64,000 bases of DNA from DALYLB01 sp964468345 (GCA_964468345.1 CAYXVZ010000001.1:334667-398666); one strand, 5' to 3'; shown: positions 43,145 to 52,808, counted from the first letter of the stretch. Numbers and translations are program-made. The notes: a model not told the origin generated them from the letters alone.

Positions 43145-44737
43145 TCATTTGCTTTCAGGCTTCTTCCATTCGAAAACCGCGCCGAGGCTTTTGAGGCGGG
43201 CGCTCAATTGCGCCGTGTCGATTTCCTGCACCGCGATGTTTTTCTCGATCGCCATTCTGGTCGCAATGCCCGCGGCCTGGCCGATGAGCATGTATTGCGG
43301 TTCCATGCGCAGCGTCGAATAGGTCACGTGGCTGGCCGAGAAACAGACCGGCACAAAGAGATTTGTCGCCTGCGCGCGTTTGGGCAACAGAATGCGATAG
43401 GAAATCTGATAGGGCGTGACCGCGACTTCCATGTTGCCTTCATTCTGCGCATGGCCTTCGGGCGTGACGTAGCGCTGCACGTTATGCGAATCGCTGTTGT
43501 ACGATCCCATGCCGATCACATCGGCCTTAGTAAGTTCCGTCTGAATGTCTTTTTGAATGACGACATATTCGCCGACCATGCGGCGGGCTTCGCGGACATA
43601 GAGTTGATAAGGCCAGTTTCCGTTGTCGGTGAATTCATCTTTCGCCAGGCCGAACTTGCTGATCTCGGCCTGCGTCTCTTTGGGCACGCGGGGATCATTG
43701 ATCAGGAAGTAAAACAATTCCTGCGTGTATCGCTTGTGGTCCAGCCAGATCTCTGCCCGGCGTTTATAACTGGCGTTCGGGTAGTCCCAGCTCTTGCCGA
43801 TGTAATCGGTGGAAAATGCCCCGCGGTTATTGAAATCCCATTTCTGTTTGCCAGCGATCTGCGCGGGCAGCAGAACTTCATTCATGCGCGGCGCGCGGCC
43901 CTTGTCTTTCACGAAGCCAGTTAACCAGCGCGCGGCCAGTTCGAAGCGGGCGGGATCATAGCCGGGCGGTTTGGCGAATTCGATCCGGTTGTCGGGATCG
44001 TTCGTCAAAATCATCCGGTAGTTATAAGCCTGCACCTTGCGATCGCCCGCGCCGATTTCACCGCGCGGCTCTTTTTGAATCTCGGGCAGCAGCCGTTTCT
44101 TTTCATCGTAGGCCGAGACGGGAAAATCGAATTGGTGATTTCGATCCTTGGGCCGCACGCCCGCCAGCGATTCACCGTATTGCGCCGTCGATTCGCGCCC
44201 CCAGGTGAATTCGACGCCGGCCTGCGCCATCAGATCGCCTTCATAGCTCGCATCGGCGAAGACCTTTCCGGAAAAGCGCGCGCCATTTTGCATCGTGATT
44301 GCGGCGATGCGCGTGCCGTTCTTTCGCACTCCGCCCTTTTCGCGAAGGCGATGATTGAGAAAGACGGTGACGGTCTTCGCCTCCCGAATCATCTCGTTCA
44401 AAATCGCCTCGGCCACGCGCGGCTCCGGCATCCATTCGGCTTGGTCGATCTCGCGGCCATATTTCTTCCCTGCCCGTTGATAGAACTCCAGCGCAATGCC
44501 GCCGATGACTTCCTTCTTGCCATAATCGGTGCGGCTCAATCCGCCGGTAACCATGCCGCCGAGATGTTTCGACGGTTCGAGCAAGGCCACGCGCAGCCCC
44601 TCGCGCGCCGCCGACACCGCCGTCATCACGCCGCCCGCCGTCCCGCCATACACGACGAGATCATATTCATCGGCCCGCTGCGGCTGCCCCGCCGCGGCGA
44701 TACAAAACAGACAGATCGAAAGCAGAATATTTCGCAC
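43145..44737 (-). CDS. Exported FAD-dependent oxidoreductase, copy 2
   Basis: A 530-residue paralogue of the gene at 41379. Signal peptide residues 1-17; 'YDLVVYGGTAGGVMTAVSAAREGLRVALLEPSKHLGGMVTGG' is the FAD site, and 'FADASYEGDLMAQAGVEFTWGRESTAQYGE', 'DSHNVQRYVTPEGHAQNEGNM' and 'YMLIGQAAGIATRMAI' match its neighbour. The shared architecture and order suggest a tandem duplication, now well diverged. The start is GTG 44737 with GAGGAAG upstream. It probably forms an operon with copy 1 unless the intervening hairpin stops transcription. Confidence 0.88.
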   Translation of the reverse strand: MRNILLSICLFCIAAAGQPQRADEYDLVVYGGTAGGVMTAVSAAREGLRVALLEPSKHLGGMVTGGLSRTDYGKKEVIGGIALEFYQRAGKKYGREIDQAEWMPEPRVAEAILNEMIREAKTVTVFLNHRLREKGGVRKNGTRIAAITMQNGARFSGKVFADASYEGDLMAQAGVEFTWGRESTAQYGESLAGVRPKDRNHQFDFPVSAYDEKKRLLPEIQKEPRGEIGAGDRKVQAYNYRMILTNDPDNRIEFAKPPGYDPARFELAARWLTGFVKDKGRAPRMNEVLLPAQIAGKQKWDFNNRGAFSTDYIGKSWDYPNASYKRRAEIWLDHKRYTQELFYFLINDPRVPKETQAEISKFGLAKDEFTDNGNWPYQLYVREARRMVGEYVVIQKDIQTELTKADVIGMGSYNSDSHNVQRYVTPEGHAQNEGNMEVAVTPYQISYRILLPKRAQATNLFVPVCFSASHVTYSTLRMEPQYMLIGQAAGIATRMAIEKNIAVQEIDTAQLSARLKSLGAVFEWKKPESK

Positions 44738-44755
44738 CGTTCTTCCTCAGGTCAT

Positions 44756-44831
44756 CGGACAGGAAAATGAACGACAAGAAAATCTTTGTTCCAATCAGCG
44801 CCCATTTTCTTGTCGTTCATTTTCCTGTCCG
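44756..44831. repeat. Perfect 28-bp inverted repeat, ACAGGAAAATGA type
   Basis: Bases 44756-44783 (CGGACAGGAAAATGAACGAC then AAGAAAAT) are the exact complement of 44804-44831, with a 20-bp centre. It ends two bases before the TonB-receptor stop. The words ACAGGAAAATG and ACAAGAAAAT resemble the ACAGAAAAATGGGG family. Confidence 0.93.
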
Positions 44832-44833
44832 GT

Positions 44834-47800
44834 CTAGAATGACAGTCGTAAGCCCAATTGAATCCGCCGTGCAGAGAGGGCGCTCAGGCTGCGACCGAAG
44901 TTCGCATTCGCGTTCGTCCCCTGCGCATTGGGCGTGAATGTCGTATTGGGATCGCCGAAGTTAACATTGTTGAAGGCATTGAAGGCTTCGCCGCGAAATT
45001 CCATGTTTACCTTTTCGGTCAGCTTCACATTGCGGAAGACCGAGAGGGCGACGTCTTTCAGACCCGGCCCGCGCGTGTTCGGCAGCGTGCGGGGAACATT
45101 GCCGATGACGAAGTTCGCCGGATTGCGGAAGCATTCCGTCTTGAACCATCGATCGGCCGTCTGTTCCGAGCCGCTCAGCGTCGGGTCGCAAACCATATCG
45201 GGCCAGTTGATGCCGGTGAAGTTATTCGCGCCCCGAACCACGAGCGGCGTGCCGGTCTGAAAGGAAACGATCGTGTTCGTCTGCCATCCGCCCGCAATGT
45301 GATTGAGAATGCCCGATTGCAGGAAGCGTTTGCCCTTGCCGAAGGGTAGTTCATAAACGGCGCTCACCACCAGCCGCTGCGAGATATCGCCCTCGTCAAT
45401 GGCCCGATCCAGGCGGCGATTGAGCCGGCCGATGCGGAAATCGCCCGCGCCGCCGCCCCCGCCCGCGATCGAGAAGGAATCGCTGATCTGCTTGGCATTC
45501 GTGTACGACACCAGCGCGCTCAGGCCGTTCGAATAACGCCGCTCGGCCGTGAATTGGAAGGAGTGATAGGTGCTCGCCGCGCCGTGATTGGCAAGCAATC
45601 CGATATTCAGATAATCGGGATAAGGACGCAGCGACTGGCTGCGCGAAATCGTCCGCCCCGCCAGCGCCCCCGTCGTGATCTGGCCGAAATAGGGATTCGG
45701 CACCTGATCCTGCAAGGCGAGACCGAGCGAGAAAAAGGTCGGATCGAGCTGGTTCAGATCATAATTGCCGCCGAACAGGTGGACGCCTCGATTGCCCGCA
45801 TAGGTCGCGGCCAGAACGAACTTGCCCCAAAGTTCCCGCTGAATCGTCAGGTTCCACTGCTGGACATAGGGCGTCGGCTGGCGCACTTCCTGATAGCGAA
45901 CGTTCTGCCCGCGAAAGGCCGACGGGCCGCCCACGACGCCGCGCGGAATCAAGACCGAAGAGGGACCGGCCGAAAATTGAAAGGCCTTTTGCGGCGCGCC
46001 GCTCGGCGCGATAAACGGCGTATCCACGCTGAAGCCGAGCGAGTTCGATGTATCGCCCGCCGTATCGCCGCTCTCAATCGCGCTGTAAATCAATCCATAG
46101 CCCGCGCGCACGGCCGTTTTTCCATCGCCCGTCACGTCCCAGGCAAAGCCTACGCGGGGACCGAAATTGTCTTTCGGCGGCAGCGTGAAATGACGATCCT
46201 TCGTCACGCCCGCATAGAGCAGCGCGCCCCTGGTCTGCGTATCCGGATTCGTCACGAAAGGATCAAAGTTCGAGCTGCGATTCCAGCGTTCGACGGGCCC
46301 TGTTGCATAGTCGTATCGCAGGCCGATATTGAGCGTGAACCGCCGTGTGAGCTTCCAGTCATCCTGAAGAAAGCTGCCGTTCGAGGCGGAATCGAAGGAG
46401 AAGAACGGCCGCACCGACTGGCTGCCGCCCGTGACCTCGCCGAGCAGATAGGTCGCAAAACCGAAGCCCGTTCCGGCGGGACGCTGCGGATTGTTCGTCA
46501 AACTGCCGCCGAAGCTGAAACTGCCGGACGGATTGAGGCGGTTGACGAAGTTCAACCGATTCCATCGCTGATCGGTTCCCAGCTTGATGACATGGGCGCC
46601 GCGGGTCCACGTCAACGTGTCGTTGAATTGCACCGTGTGATGGCGGCGATGGCCGCCGGCAAAACCGCCGCGCCCCGACCCGAACGGTAACACGCCGTCA
46701 ATGATGATGGGCGGAAAGGCATCCTGCGGAAAAATGGCCGGAAAGCCGAGTTGCCCCGGATAGCCCTTATCGAAGCTCGGATGCTGAAATATCAGATACT
46801 GCCGCACCGCGCCCGCTCGAAATTCATTGACGACGGAGGGCGAGAAAACATGCGTCTCGCTGATGACGATGTTGTGATTATCGCGCTGATCGTCGCGCGC
46901 ATCGGTGTCCGCATCGCCGTTATTCCAGGCCCGATTCATGCGCGTGTTGCGCGTGCCGGTATAGCGGCCGAAGATCTTGTCTTTTTCGCTGATGTTGTGA
47001 TCGATGCGCACGCTGGTCTGCGCCTGATCGATCGGAAAGCCGACCAGCGTCAGGTAATTGTTCGCGTTCGTGAATGCGTTGGTCGGCGCGACATTGGGCA
47101 GCGGCAGGTATTGCAGCAGCTTGAGGCTCAGCGCATCCATGCGGTTTCGCGGGATGATGTTGTTCGGGAAAGGATCGCGAACGAAGCCGCTGCCGCCTGG
47201 ATTGGCGCGCGTCGTGGCCGGATCGTAAATCGTGATCAGATTGCCGTTGGCATCGCGCGTATTCGAAAAATCGCCGTTCCGCTCTCGTTCGGTCGGCACG
47301 GTGGCGCGATTGATATTGGCCGTGCGGAAATTCCAGCGCTCATACCCGACAAAGAAAAAGGTGCGATCCTTGCCGTTCATTACTTTTGGAATCGTCACCG
47401 GCCCGCCGAAGGTGCCGCCGTACTGGTTATAACGCAGAACCGGCTTGATGCGGCCCGTGACCGGATCGCGCTGGGTCAAAAAAGCATTGCGGGCATCGAG
47501 CGCGTCGTTTCGGAAAAATTCATAGAGCGAGCCATGATATTGATTCGTCCCGCCGCGGGTCACGACGCTGATGACGCCGCCGCTGGTCTGGCCGAACTCC
47601 GCGGCCAGCGAATTGGTCTGGACGCGAAACTCTTCGACCGTGTCGACCATCGGCACAACGCTGATTTCATTGTGCACCGGTACCGTGTTGCTGGCGCCAT
47701 CGAGAAAGACCTGATTGCTATAAACAGATCCGCCGTTGAAACTGATCTGCGAGAAGCTTTGGTTATCGACTTCGGCAAAACCGTCGGCGGCGCGATTGCG

Positions 47801-48310
47801 AGGCTGCACGCCGGGAATCAATTTCACAAGATTGAATACATGGCGGCCGTTCAGGGGCAGGTTCTCGATCCGCTCCCGCTCGACCACCGTGCCAAGGCTC
47901 GAAGCTTCCGTCTGCACGCGCGAAATATCCGCCGTCACATTGACCGTCGTGGTCACTTCGCCGACCTGCAGAATGACATCCAGGCGCAGGCGCTGCGCGA
48001 CTTCGAGCGTGATGCCGGCCTGCTTCTGCGTCGAAAAACCGGGCGCGGAGACCGTGACTTCATAGGCGCCGATCGGCAGCGAAGGAATCGCATACACGCC
48101 ATCGGACGAACTCGTCACGCTGAATTTCTGATTGGTTTCGATGCGCAGGGCGACCACGGAAGCATTGGCAATGCGTCCGCCGGAGGCATCGGTGATTGTC
48201 CCCGTGATGGTTCCTTGCGGCGATTGGGCCCATACAATGCCGGCGGTCATAACAACAAGGCAGACCAAAAGCACACCAGACCAGAGTCGTTTCAAGCTTG
48301 CGGATTTCAT
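44834..48310 (-). CDS. TonB-dependent receptor with N-terminal carboxypeptidase-regulatory domain
   Basis: A 1158-residue outer-membrane receptor. Signal peptide 1-28 (ends VWAQ). Residues about 30-115 are the regulatory beta-sandwich ('GTITGTITDASGGRIANASVVAL', 'SSDGVYAIPSLPIGAYEVTVSAPGF'); the plug follows ('RIENLPLNGRHVFNLVKLIPGVQP', 'FLDGASNTVPVHNEISVVPMVDTVEEF', 'VVTRGGTNQYHGSLYEFF'), then the barrel ending 'RIQLGLRLSF'. AGGAGAG before ATG 48310 fixes the start; an upstream in-frame start is rejected. It is divergent from a membrane regulator, sulfatase and MFS transporter, which suggests import of a sulfated oligosaccharide. Confidence 0.93.
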   Translation of the reverse strand: MKSASLKRLWSGVLLVCLVVMTAGIVWAQSPQGTITGTITDASGGRIANASVVALRIETNQKFSVTSSSDGVYAIPSLPIGAYEVTVSAPGFSTQKQAGITLEVAQRLRLDVILQVGEVTTTVNVTADISRVQTEASSLGTVVERERIENLPLNGRHVFNLVKLIPGVQPRNRAADGFAEVDNQSFSQISFNGGSVYSNQVFLDGASNTVPVHNEISVVPMVDTVEEFRVQTNSLAAEFGQTSGGVISVVTRGGTNQYHGSLYEFFRNDALDARNAFLTQRDPVTGRIKPVLRYNQYGGTFGGPVTIPKVMNGKDRTFFFVGYERWNFRTANINRATVPTERERNGDFSNTRDANGNLITIYDPATTRANPGGSGFVRDPFPNNIIPRNRMDALSLKLLQYLPLPNVAPTNAFTNANNYLTLVGFPIDQAQTSVRIDHNISEKDKIFGRYTGTRNTRMNRAWNNGDADTDARDDQRDNHNIVISETHVFSPSVVNEFRAGAVRQYLIFQHPSFDKGYPGQLGFPAIFPQDAFPPIIIDGVLPFGSGRGGFAGGHRRHHTVQFNDTLTWTRGAHVIKLGTDQRWNRLNFVNRLNPSGSFSFGGSLTNNPQRPAGTGFGFATYLLGEVTGGSQSVRPFFSFDSASNGSFLQDDWKLTRRFTLNIGLRYDYATGPVERWNRSSNFDPFVTNPDTQTRGALLYAGVTKDRHFTLPPKDNFGPRVGFAWDVTGDGKTAVRAGYGLIYSAIESGDTAGDTSNSLGFSVDTPFIAPSGAPQKAFQFSAGPSSVLIPRGVVGGPSAFRGQNVRYQEVRQPTPYVQQWNLTIQRELWGKFVLAATYAGNRGVHLFGGNYDLNQLDPTFFSLGLALQDQVPNPYFGQITTGALAGRTISRSQSLRPYPDYLNIGLLANHGAASTYHSFQFTAERRYSNGLSALVSYTNAKQISDSFSIAGGGGGAGDFRIGRLNRRLDRAIDEGDISQRLVVSAVYELPFGKGKRFLQSGILNHIAGGWQTNTIVSFQTGTPLVVRGANNFTGINWPDMVCDPTLSGSEQTADRWFKTECFRNPANFVIGNVPRTLPNTRGPGLKDVALSVFRNVKLTEKVNMEFRGEAFNAFNNVNFGDPNTTFTPNAQGTNANANFGRSLSALSARRIQLGLRLSF

Positions 48311-48562
48311 AGTTCTCTCCTGTCGGATTCGGGATTTACGAGATCTGTCCATCACCAACACACGCAAAGCTGAGCCGCAAATTGTATGTGAATTATTGTC
48401 TTTGAAAGGACGCGCCGTGCATCGGTGCGCTTCACGGGCCGCCAGCGCAAGGCTATAATCTGCCTCGCAAAGCACCATCCTATTTTTAGTCTAAAAGATT
48501 GTCGAAGTTTAGGTTAACGATGTTCGTTAACTGTTAACGGCAACGGTCGTGGGAGGACATTG

Positions 48563-49954
48563 ATGACACCAGAGTCCATTCGCCTGAGGCATTCAGCGCG
48601 GACTGCCCCGATTCCGCTGGAGGCTGAAATCCGGGCGCAAACCGAACGCATTCTCGCCAGCAAACACTTTCGGCAAGCCGCCAGCCTGGAACGGTTCCTG
48701 CGATATATTGTCGAGAAATCGCTGGCAGGCGCGTCGCAGGAACTCAAGGAATACGCGATCGGGGTCGAGGTGTTCCAGCGCGGTCCGGATTTCGAACCGG
48801 GGGCGGATGCGCTTGTGCGAGTGCAGGCAGGCAAACTGCGAAAAAAATTGCAGAGTTATTATGAGGAAGAAGGCGCCGAGGACCCTGTGATGATCGAGTT
48901 GCCCAAAGGGCATTATGTGGCGACCTTTTCGACGCGCGTTTCCCTCGCCGCGTCTCCCGAGCCGGCGGAATCCATCATGATGGAATCGGAGGCGCCAGTC
49001 GTTTCAACTCCCGTCCCCATCACACGACCATGGCAAAGCCGAGTGGCGATTGCGGCGACCTTTATTCTGGGCGTGTTGTCCGTAATGGTCCTTCAACAGC
49101 TCAAACCATTTTCGGCCCGGCCCGAATCCGCCGCGATTCGACAGACAAACCCGCCGCAAGCGGATGCCGCGCTCTCTCCGCTTTGGGAGAACTTCCTCAA
49201 ACCCGGCGCTTCGAACATGATTGCCTTCGGCACACCGCTTTTTTTCAGCATGAACGGAATCTATTTCCGGGACGTGCGCGTCAATGCGTCATCCGATTTT
49301 CATACGAGTCCTGAACTGGTCGGCATCCAAAAAAATCTTCGCCGCGAGATGAATCCGACGGAGATTTACACCGGCGTCGGCGAAGCCCAGGGCGTCTATC
49401 TGCTTTCGCGTTTCTTTTTCACGCGGGAACGCGACGTGCGCGTGGCCCGCAACCGGCTGGTCGGATGGGAACAGATCAAAAACGGCAATCTCGTCCTGCT
49501 GTCTTCGCTGCGGTTTCATACCGTGGCCGATGAACTGGCCCTGCCGTCCGATTTCACGATTTCCGAGGACGTCAGCGGCGATATCATCAACAAGCGGCCG
49601 CAGAATGGGGAACAGCCGATCTATCCGCGAAATGCGAAAGACGATTACGCTGTCGTCACGCTCTGGCCGGGCAAGCGGCCGGACAGCCGCGTGCTGCACC
49701 TGAGCGGCGCGACGACCTGGGCTACTGTCGCCGCGGCGGAATATGTCACCGAAGCCGAACGATTGCAGGAACTCAACCGCCATCTCGCGGAATGCAGCAA
49801 ACACGCGGGCCGCGAACAACACGCGCCATACTTTCAAGTCCTGCTGCACGTCGAAGTGAAAGACAATCAACCGGTCGGCATCTCATATGTCACGCATCAC
49901 GATCTCGATATTCACGAGCCGCAAACGCAGATGGCCATCATGAACAAGCGCTGA
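48563..49954 (+). CDS. Membrane-anchored regulator-like protein with 'LKEYAIGVEVF' N-terminal domain
   Basis: A 463-residue protein. Residues about 25-122 are a cytoplasmic domain with 'ILASKHFRQAASLERFLRYIVEKSLAG', 'LKEYAIGVEVFQRGPDFEPGADALVRVQAGKLRKKLQSYY' and 'IELPKGHYVATF'. This domain is very common in Acidobacteriota proteins annotated as winged-helix or TPR regulators, so DNA binding is likely but not proven. One membrane helix (161-178) follows. The C-terminal 280 residues are periplasmic and unrecognised; they may sense a ligand. GGAGG six bases before ATG 48563 fixes the start. It is divergent from the TonB receptor by 252 bp, the layout expected for a local regulator. Confidence 0.78.
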   Translation: MTPESIRLRHSARTAPIPLEAEIRAQTERILASKHFRQAASLERFLRYIVEKSLAGASQELKEYAIGVEVFQRGPDFEPGADALVRVQAGKLRKKLQSYYEEEGAEDPVMIELPKGHYVATFSTRVSLAASPEPAESIMMESEAPVVSTPVPITRPWQSRVAIAATFILGVLSVMVLQQLKPFSARPESAAIRQTNPPQADAALSPLWENFLKPGASNMIAFGTPLFFSMNGIYFRDVRVNASSDFHTSPELVGIQKNLRREMNPTEIYTGVGEAQGVYLLSRFFFTRERDVRVARNRLVGWEQIKNGNLVLLSSLRFHTVADELALPSDFTISEDVSGDIINKRPQNGEQPIYPRNAKDDYAVVTLWPGKRPDSRVLHLSGATTWATVAAAEYVTEAERLQELNRHLAECSKHAGREQHAPYFQVLLHVEVKDNQPVGISYVTHHDLDIHEPQTQMAIMNKR

Positions 49955-49960
49955 ACCTGA

Positions 49961-50027
49961 ACAGAAAAGATGGGGTCAGAAAATTTTCAGAAACATTCTA
50001 TCCATCGTTCTGAACCAATTTTTTCTG
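49961..50027. repeat. ACAGAAAAATGGGG-family inverted repeat
   Basis: Left arm ACAGAAAAGATGGGGTCAGA then AAAT (49961-49984), right arm GTTCTGAACCAATTTTTTCT then GT (about 50005-50027). It begins six bases after the regulator stop and ends eight bases before the sulfatase ATG, replacing the usual ribosome-binding region. Confidence 0.8.
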
Positions 50028-50035
50028 TAAGCCTC

Positions 50036-51529
50036 ATGAACTCAATCCCAATGAGACGAATCCTGGCAATCCTCGCAATCTGCCTGCTGCTGGCGACGAC
50101 AGCGCAACGCGGCGCGCAGTCGCAAACGGCGGAGAAGAAATACAACATTCTCTTTTTATTCGCCGACGATCAGCGGGCGGATACGATCGGCGCGCATGGC
50201 AATCCCCACATCCGGACGCCCAACATCGACGGCCTCGTGCGGCGGGGGTTCAGTTTTCGAAACAACTATATTTTCGGCTCGAACAACGGCGCGGTCTGCG
50301 TGCCGAGCCGCGCAATGCTGATGACGGGCCGGACCTGGTTTCACATTGATGCAGAGCGGCTGCCGAGCGAGACGCTGCTGCCCGAGGTCTTGCAGCGAAA
50401 CGGTTATGTCACCTTTGCCACCGGCAAATGGCACAACGGGCAGGCGTCCTGGCTGCGGGCCTTTCAGCGCGGCAAGGCCGTGATGTTCGGCGGCATGTCC
50501 GATCACACCAAAGTTCCATTGCGCGACCTTGGGCCGGACGGAAAATTGACCGCGGAACGAACGGGAGAAAAATTCTCGAGCGAGATCTTCGCCGATGCGG
50601 CGGTCGAGTTTTTGGAAAGCTACAAAGAGGACAAGCCGCTCTTCACCTATGTCGCCTTCACCGCGCCGCATGACCCGCGACAGCCGCCGCCGGCGTATCG
50701 AGAAATGTATTATCGCAAGCGGCTTCCCTTGCCCGCGAATTTCCGGGCGCAGCATCCGTTCGACAACGGAATGACGCAGAACCTGCGCGATGAAAACCTC
50801 GCGGCATGGCCCCGAACCGAAAGCGCGATCCGCGATCAGATCGCAGAGTATTACGGCATGATCACGCATCTGGACGAACAGATCGGCCGGATTCTGGCGG
50901 CGCTGGCAAAGACGGGGAAAACGGACAACACGATTGTGATCTATGCCGCGGACAATGGCCTCGCCCTCGGCAGCCACGGCCTGCTCGGCAAACAAAGCGT
51001 CTATGAACACAGCGTGCGCACGCCGCTCATCATCGCGGGCCCTGCTATTCCGAAGGGGCGATCGACACAGGCCTTCACTTATTTGTTCGATGTCTTTCCC
51101 ACGCTCTGCGATGTGCTCGGGATTGCGCCGCCTGCGGACCTCGCGGGCGAGAGCCTGCAACCCTTGTGGCAGGGGAAAAAGACGCAGCTTCGCGATTCGG
51201 TCTTTCTGCCCTTCCAGCAGATTCAACGCGCGGTGCGCGATGAGCGATGGAAATTGATCGCCTATCCAAAGCTCGGGCATCTGCAGCTTTTCGACCTCAA
51301 AACGGATCCATACGAAAAAAACAATCTCATCGACCGGCCGGATAACGCGCCGCACATCACGCGACTGGTGAAACGAATGAAAGAATGGCAGGCGCGCGTG
51401 GGTGACCGGTTGGAATTGCCCGCCACGAATACGGCCCCGCCGAAGCTCGATCTGACGGGACAAAAACGCAAACCCGATCAATGGCAACCGGACTGGATTA
51501 TCAAAAAATACTTCGGAGATTCTCAATGA
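50036..51529 (+). CDS. Exported sulfatase (choline-sulfatase/iduronate-sulfatase-like)
   Basis: A 497-residue type I sulfatase. Signal peptide 1-30. 'YNILFLFADDQRADTIGAHGNP' binds calcium and 'GAVCVPSRAMLMTGR' is the formylglycine site (C-x-P-S-R). 'TFATGKWHNGQASWL', 'HDPRQPPPAYREMYY' and 'AADNGLALGSHGLLGKQSVYEHSVRTPLII' match sulfatases acting on iduronate, choline or N-sulfoglucosamine sulfates. The substrate is not certain. I took ATG 50036; ATG 50051 is possible, and neither has a ribosome-binding site because a repeat lies directly upstream. Its stop overlaps the next gene's start by four bases (ATGA), so the sulfatase and transporter are coupled. Confidence 0.92.
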   Translation: MNSIPMRRILAILAICLLLATTAQRGAQSQTAEKKYNILFLFADDQRADTIGAHGNPHIRTPNIDGLVRRGFSFRNNYIFGSNNGAVCVPSRAMLMTGRTWFHIDAERLPSETLLPEVLQRNGYVTFATGKWHNGQASWLRAFQRGKAVMFGGMSDHTKVPLRDLGPDGKLTAERTGEKFSSEIFADAAVEFLESYKEDKPLFTYVAFTAPHDPRQPPPAYREMYYRKRLPLPANFRAQHPFDNGMTQNLRDENLAAWPRTESAIRDQIAEYYGMITHLDEQIGRILAALAKTGKTDNTIVIYAADNGLALGSHGLLGKQSVYEHSVRTPLIIAGPAIPKGRSTQAFTYLFDVFPTLCDVLGIAPPADLAGESLQPLWQGKKTQLRDSVFLPFQQIQRAVRDERWKLIAYPKLGHLQLFDLKTDPYEKNNLIDRPDNAPHITRLVKRMKEWQARVGDRLELPATNTAPPKLDLTGQKRKPDQWQPDWIIKKYFGDSQ

Positions 51530-52761
51530 CCGATTTGGAACGCCCTTCCTCCCTGCGAACCGCGTGGCTCGTCGTCCTGTTGCTGGTGCCGGTGGCGCTG
51601 CTGAATTATCTCGACCGGCAAATGCTTGCGGCCATGAAGTCGTCGATGATGGGGGATCTGCCCGACATCTCGACCAAAGCCAACTGGGGCATCGTGCTCG
51701 GCACATTCAAATGGGTCTATGCGATCCTGAGCCCGGTTGGCGGCTATCTGTCCGATCGCCTGAGCCGCCGGCATGTGATCTGCGCGAGTCTTTTCATCTG
51801 GTCAGCCGTGACCTGGGCGACGGGACACGTGCATAGTTTTAATGAACTCGTCGCGGCCCGCGCGATCATGGGCATCAGCGAAGCGTTTTATATCCCGGCC
51901 GCGCTGGCATTGATTACGGATTATCATCTCGGCCCGACGCGCTCGCGCGCGGTGGGCTTTCACCAGATGGGAATTTATATCGGCGTCATTCTCGGCGGCT
52001 TCTCGGGCTATATCGCCGACAGCCCTGACTTTGGCTGGCGCTGGGCCTTCAGTCTCTGCGGCATCGTCGGCGTCGCCTATGCCCTGCCGCTCTTCGCTTT
52101 GTTGCGAAATCCTGCGCGGCCCGCCGATGCGCAGCCGCAACCTTCGCCGATTGCGGCCGCGGGCGAGCTCTTCACCAATCCAGGCTTTCTCTTAATGGTC
52201 CTTTATTTCACGCTGCCCGCGCTGGCCGGCTGGGTCGTGCGCGACTGGATGCCCGATATCCTGAAAGAACAATTCGGCCTCGGTCAGGGCAAAGCCGGCG
52301 TATCGGCCGTGCTCTTTGTGCAATTGGCTTCACTGGCGGGCGTGGGCATCGGCGGCTGGCTGGCCGATCGGTGGATGCAGCGAACCATTCGCGGGCGCAT
52401 TTATGTCAGCGCCATCGGGATGAGCTTTTTCCTGCCCGCCCTGTTCGGCGTCGGCAATGCAACCACGCTGACGATGGCCGTGGGCTTTTTGATTTTGTTC
52501 GGCCTGGGATGGGGATTTTTTGACTGCAATAACATGCCGATTCTCTGCCAGATCGTTCGCCCCGAACTGCGTGCGACGGGCTATGGTTTTATGAACCTCG
52601 TCAGCATCAGTTGCGGGGGCTTTGCGGACTGGGGCTTTGGGGCGCTGCGCGATCAGCACGTGCCGTTGAACGTGATCTTTGGCGTCTTCGCCGGAGTGGC
52701 GCTGTTGTCGGTGTTTATCGTGTTGCTGGTGCGGCCTCGTGAGGGGTTTAAGGCAGCATAG
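51526..52761 (+). CDS. Major facilitator superfamily transporter (ACS-type)
   Basis: A 411-residue inner-membrane transporter with about 12 predicted helices. 'LNYLDRQMLAAMKSSM' after helix 1, 'GGYLSDRLSRRHVICAS' in the loop between helices 2 and 3 and 'GISEAFYIPAALALITDYH' in helix 4 or 5 are typical of the anion:cation symporter branch that takes up hexuronates and sugar acids. It starts within the sulfatase stop (ATGA overlap), so the two are translationally coupled; together they suggest that the desulfated sugar or acid is imported. The stop TAG (52759-52761) is the first part of a CCTATAAGA repeat. Confidence 0.9.
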   Translation: MTDLERPSSLRTAWLVVLLLVPVALLNYLDRQMLAAMKSSMMGDLPDISTKANWGIVLGTFKWVYAILSPVGGYLSDRLSRRHVICASLFIWSAVTWATGHVHSFNELVAARAIMGISEAFYIPAALALITDYHLGPTRSRAVGFHQMGIYIGVILGGFSGYIADSPDFGWRWAFSLCGIVGVAYALPLFALLRNPARPADAQPQPSPIAAAGELFTNPGFLLMVLYFTLPALAGWVVRDWMPDILKEQFGLGQGKAGVSAVLFVQLASLAGVGIGGWLADRWMQRTIRGRIYVSAIGMSFFLPALFGVGNATTLTMAVGFLILFGLGWGFFDCNNMPILCQIVRPELRATGYGFMNLVSISCGGFADWGFGALRDQHVPLNVIFGVFAGVALLSVFIVLLVRPREGFKAA

Positions 52762-52808
52762 GTCTTATATATAGGTCTTATAGGTCTTATGGGTCCTATA
52801 AGACCTAT
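52758..52808. repeat. CCTATAAGA-family repeat joining two convergent stop codons
   Basis: Units ATAGGTCTTATATATAGGTC then TTATAGGTCTTATGGGTCC and finally TATAAGACCTA. It fills the whole gap between the MFS stop (52759-52761) and the four-helix-bundle gene stop (52805-52807); both TAG stops are part of repeat units. Confidence 0.92.
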
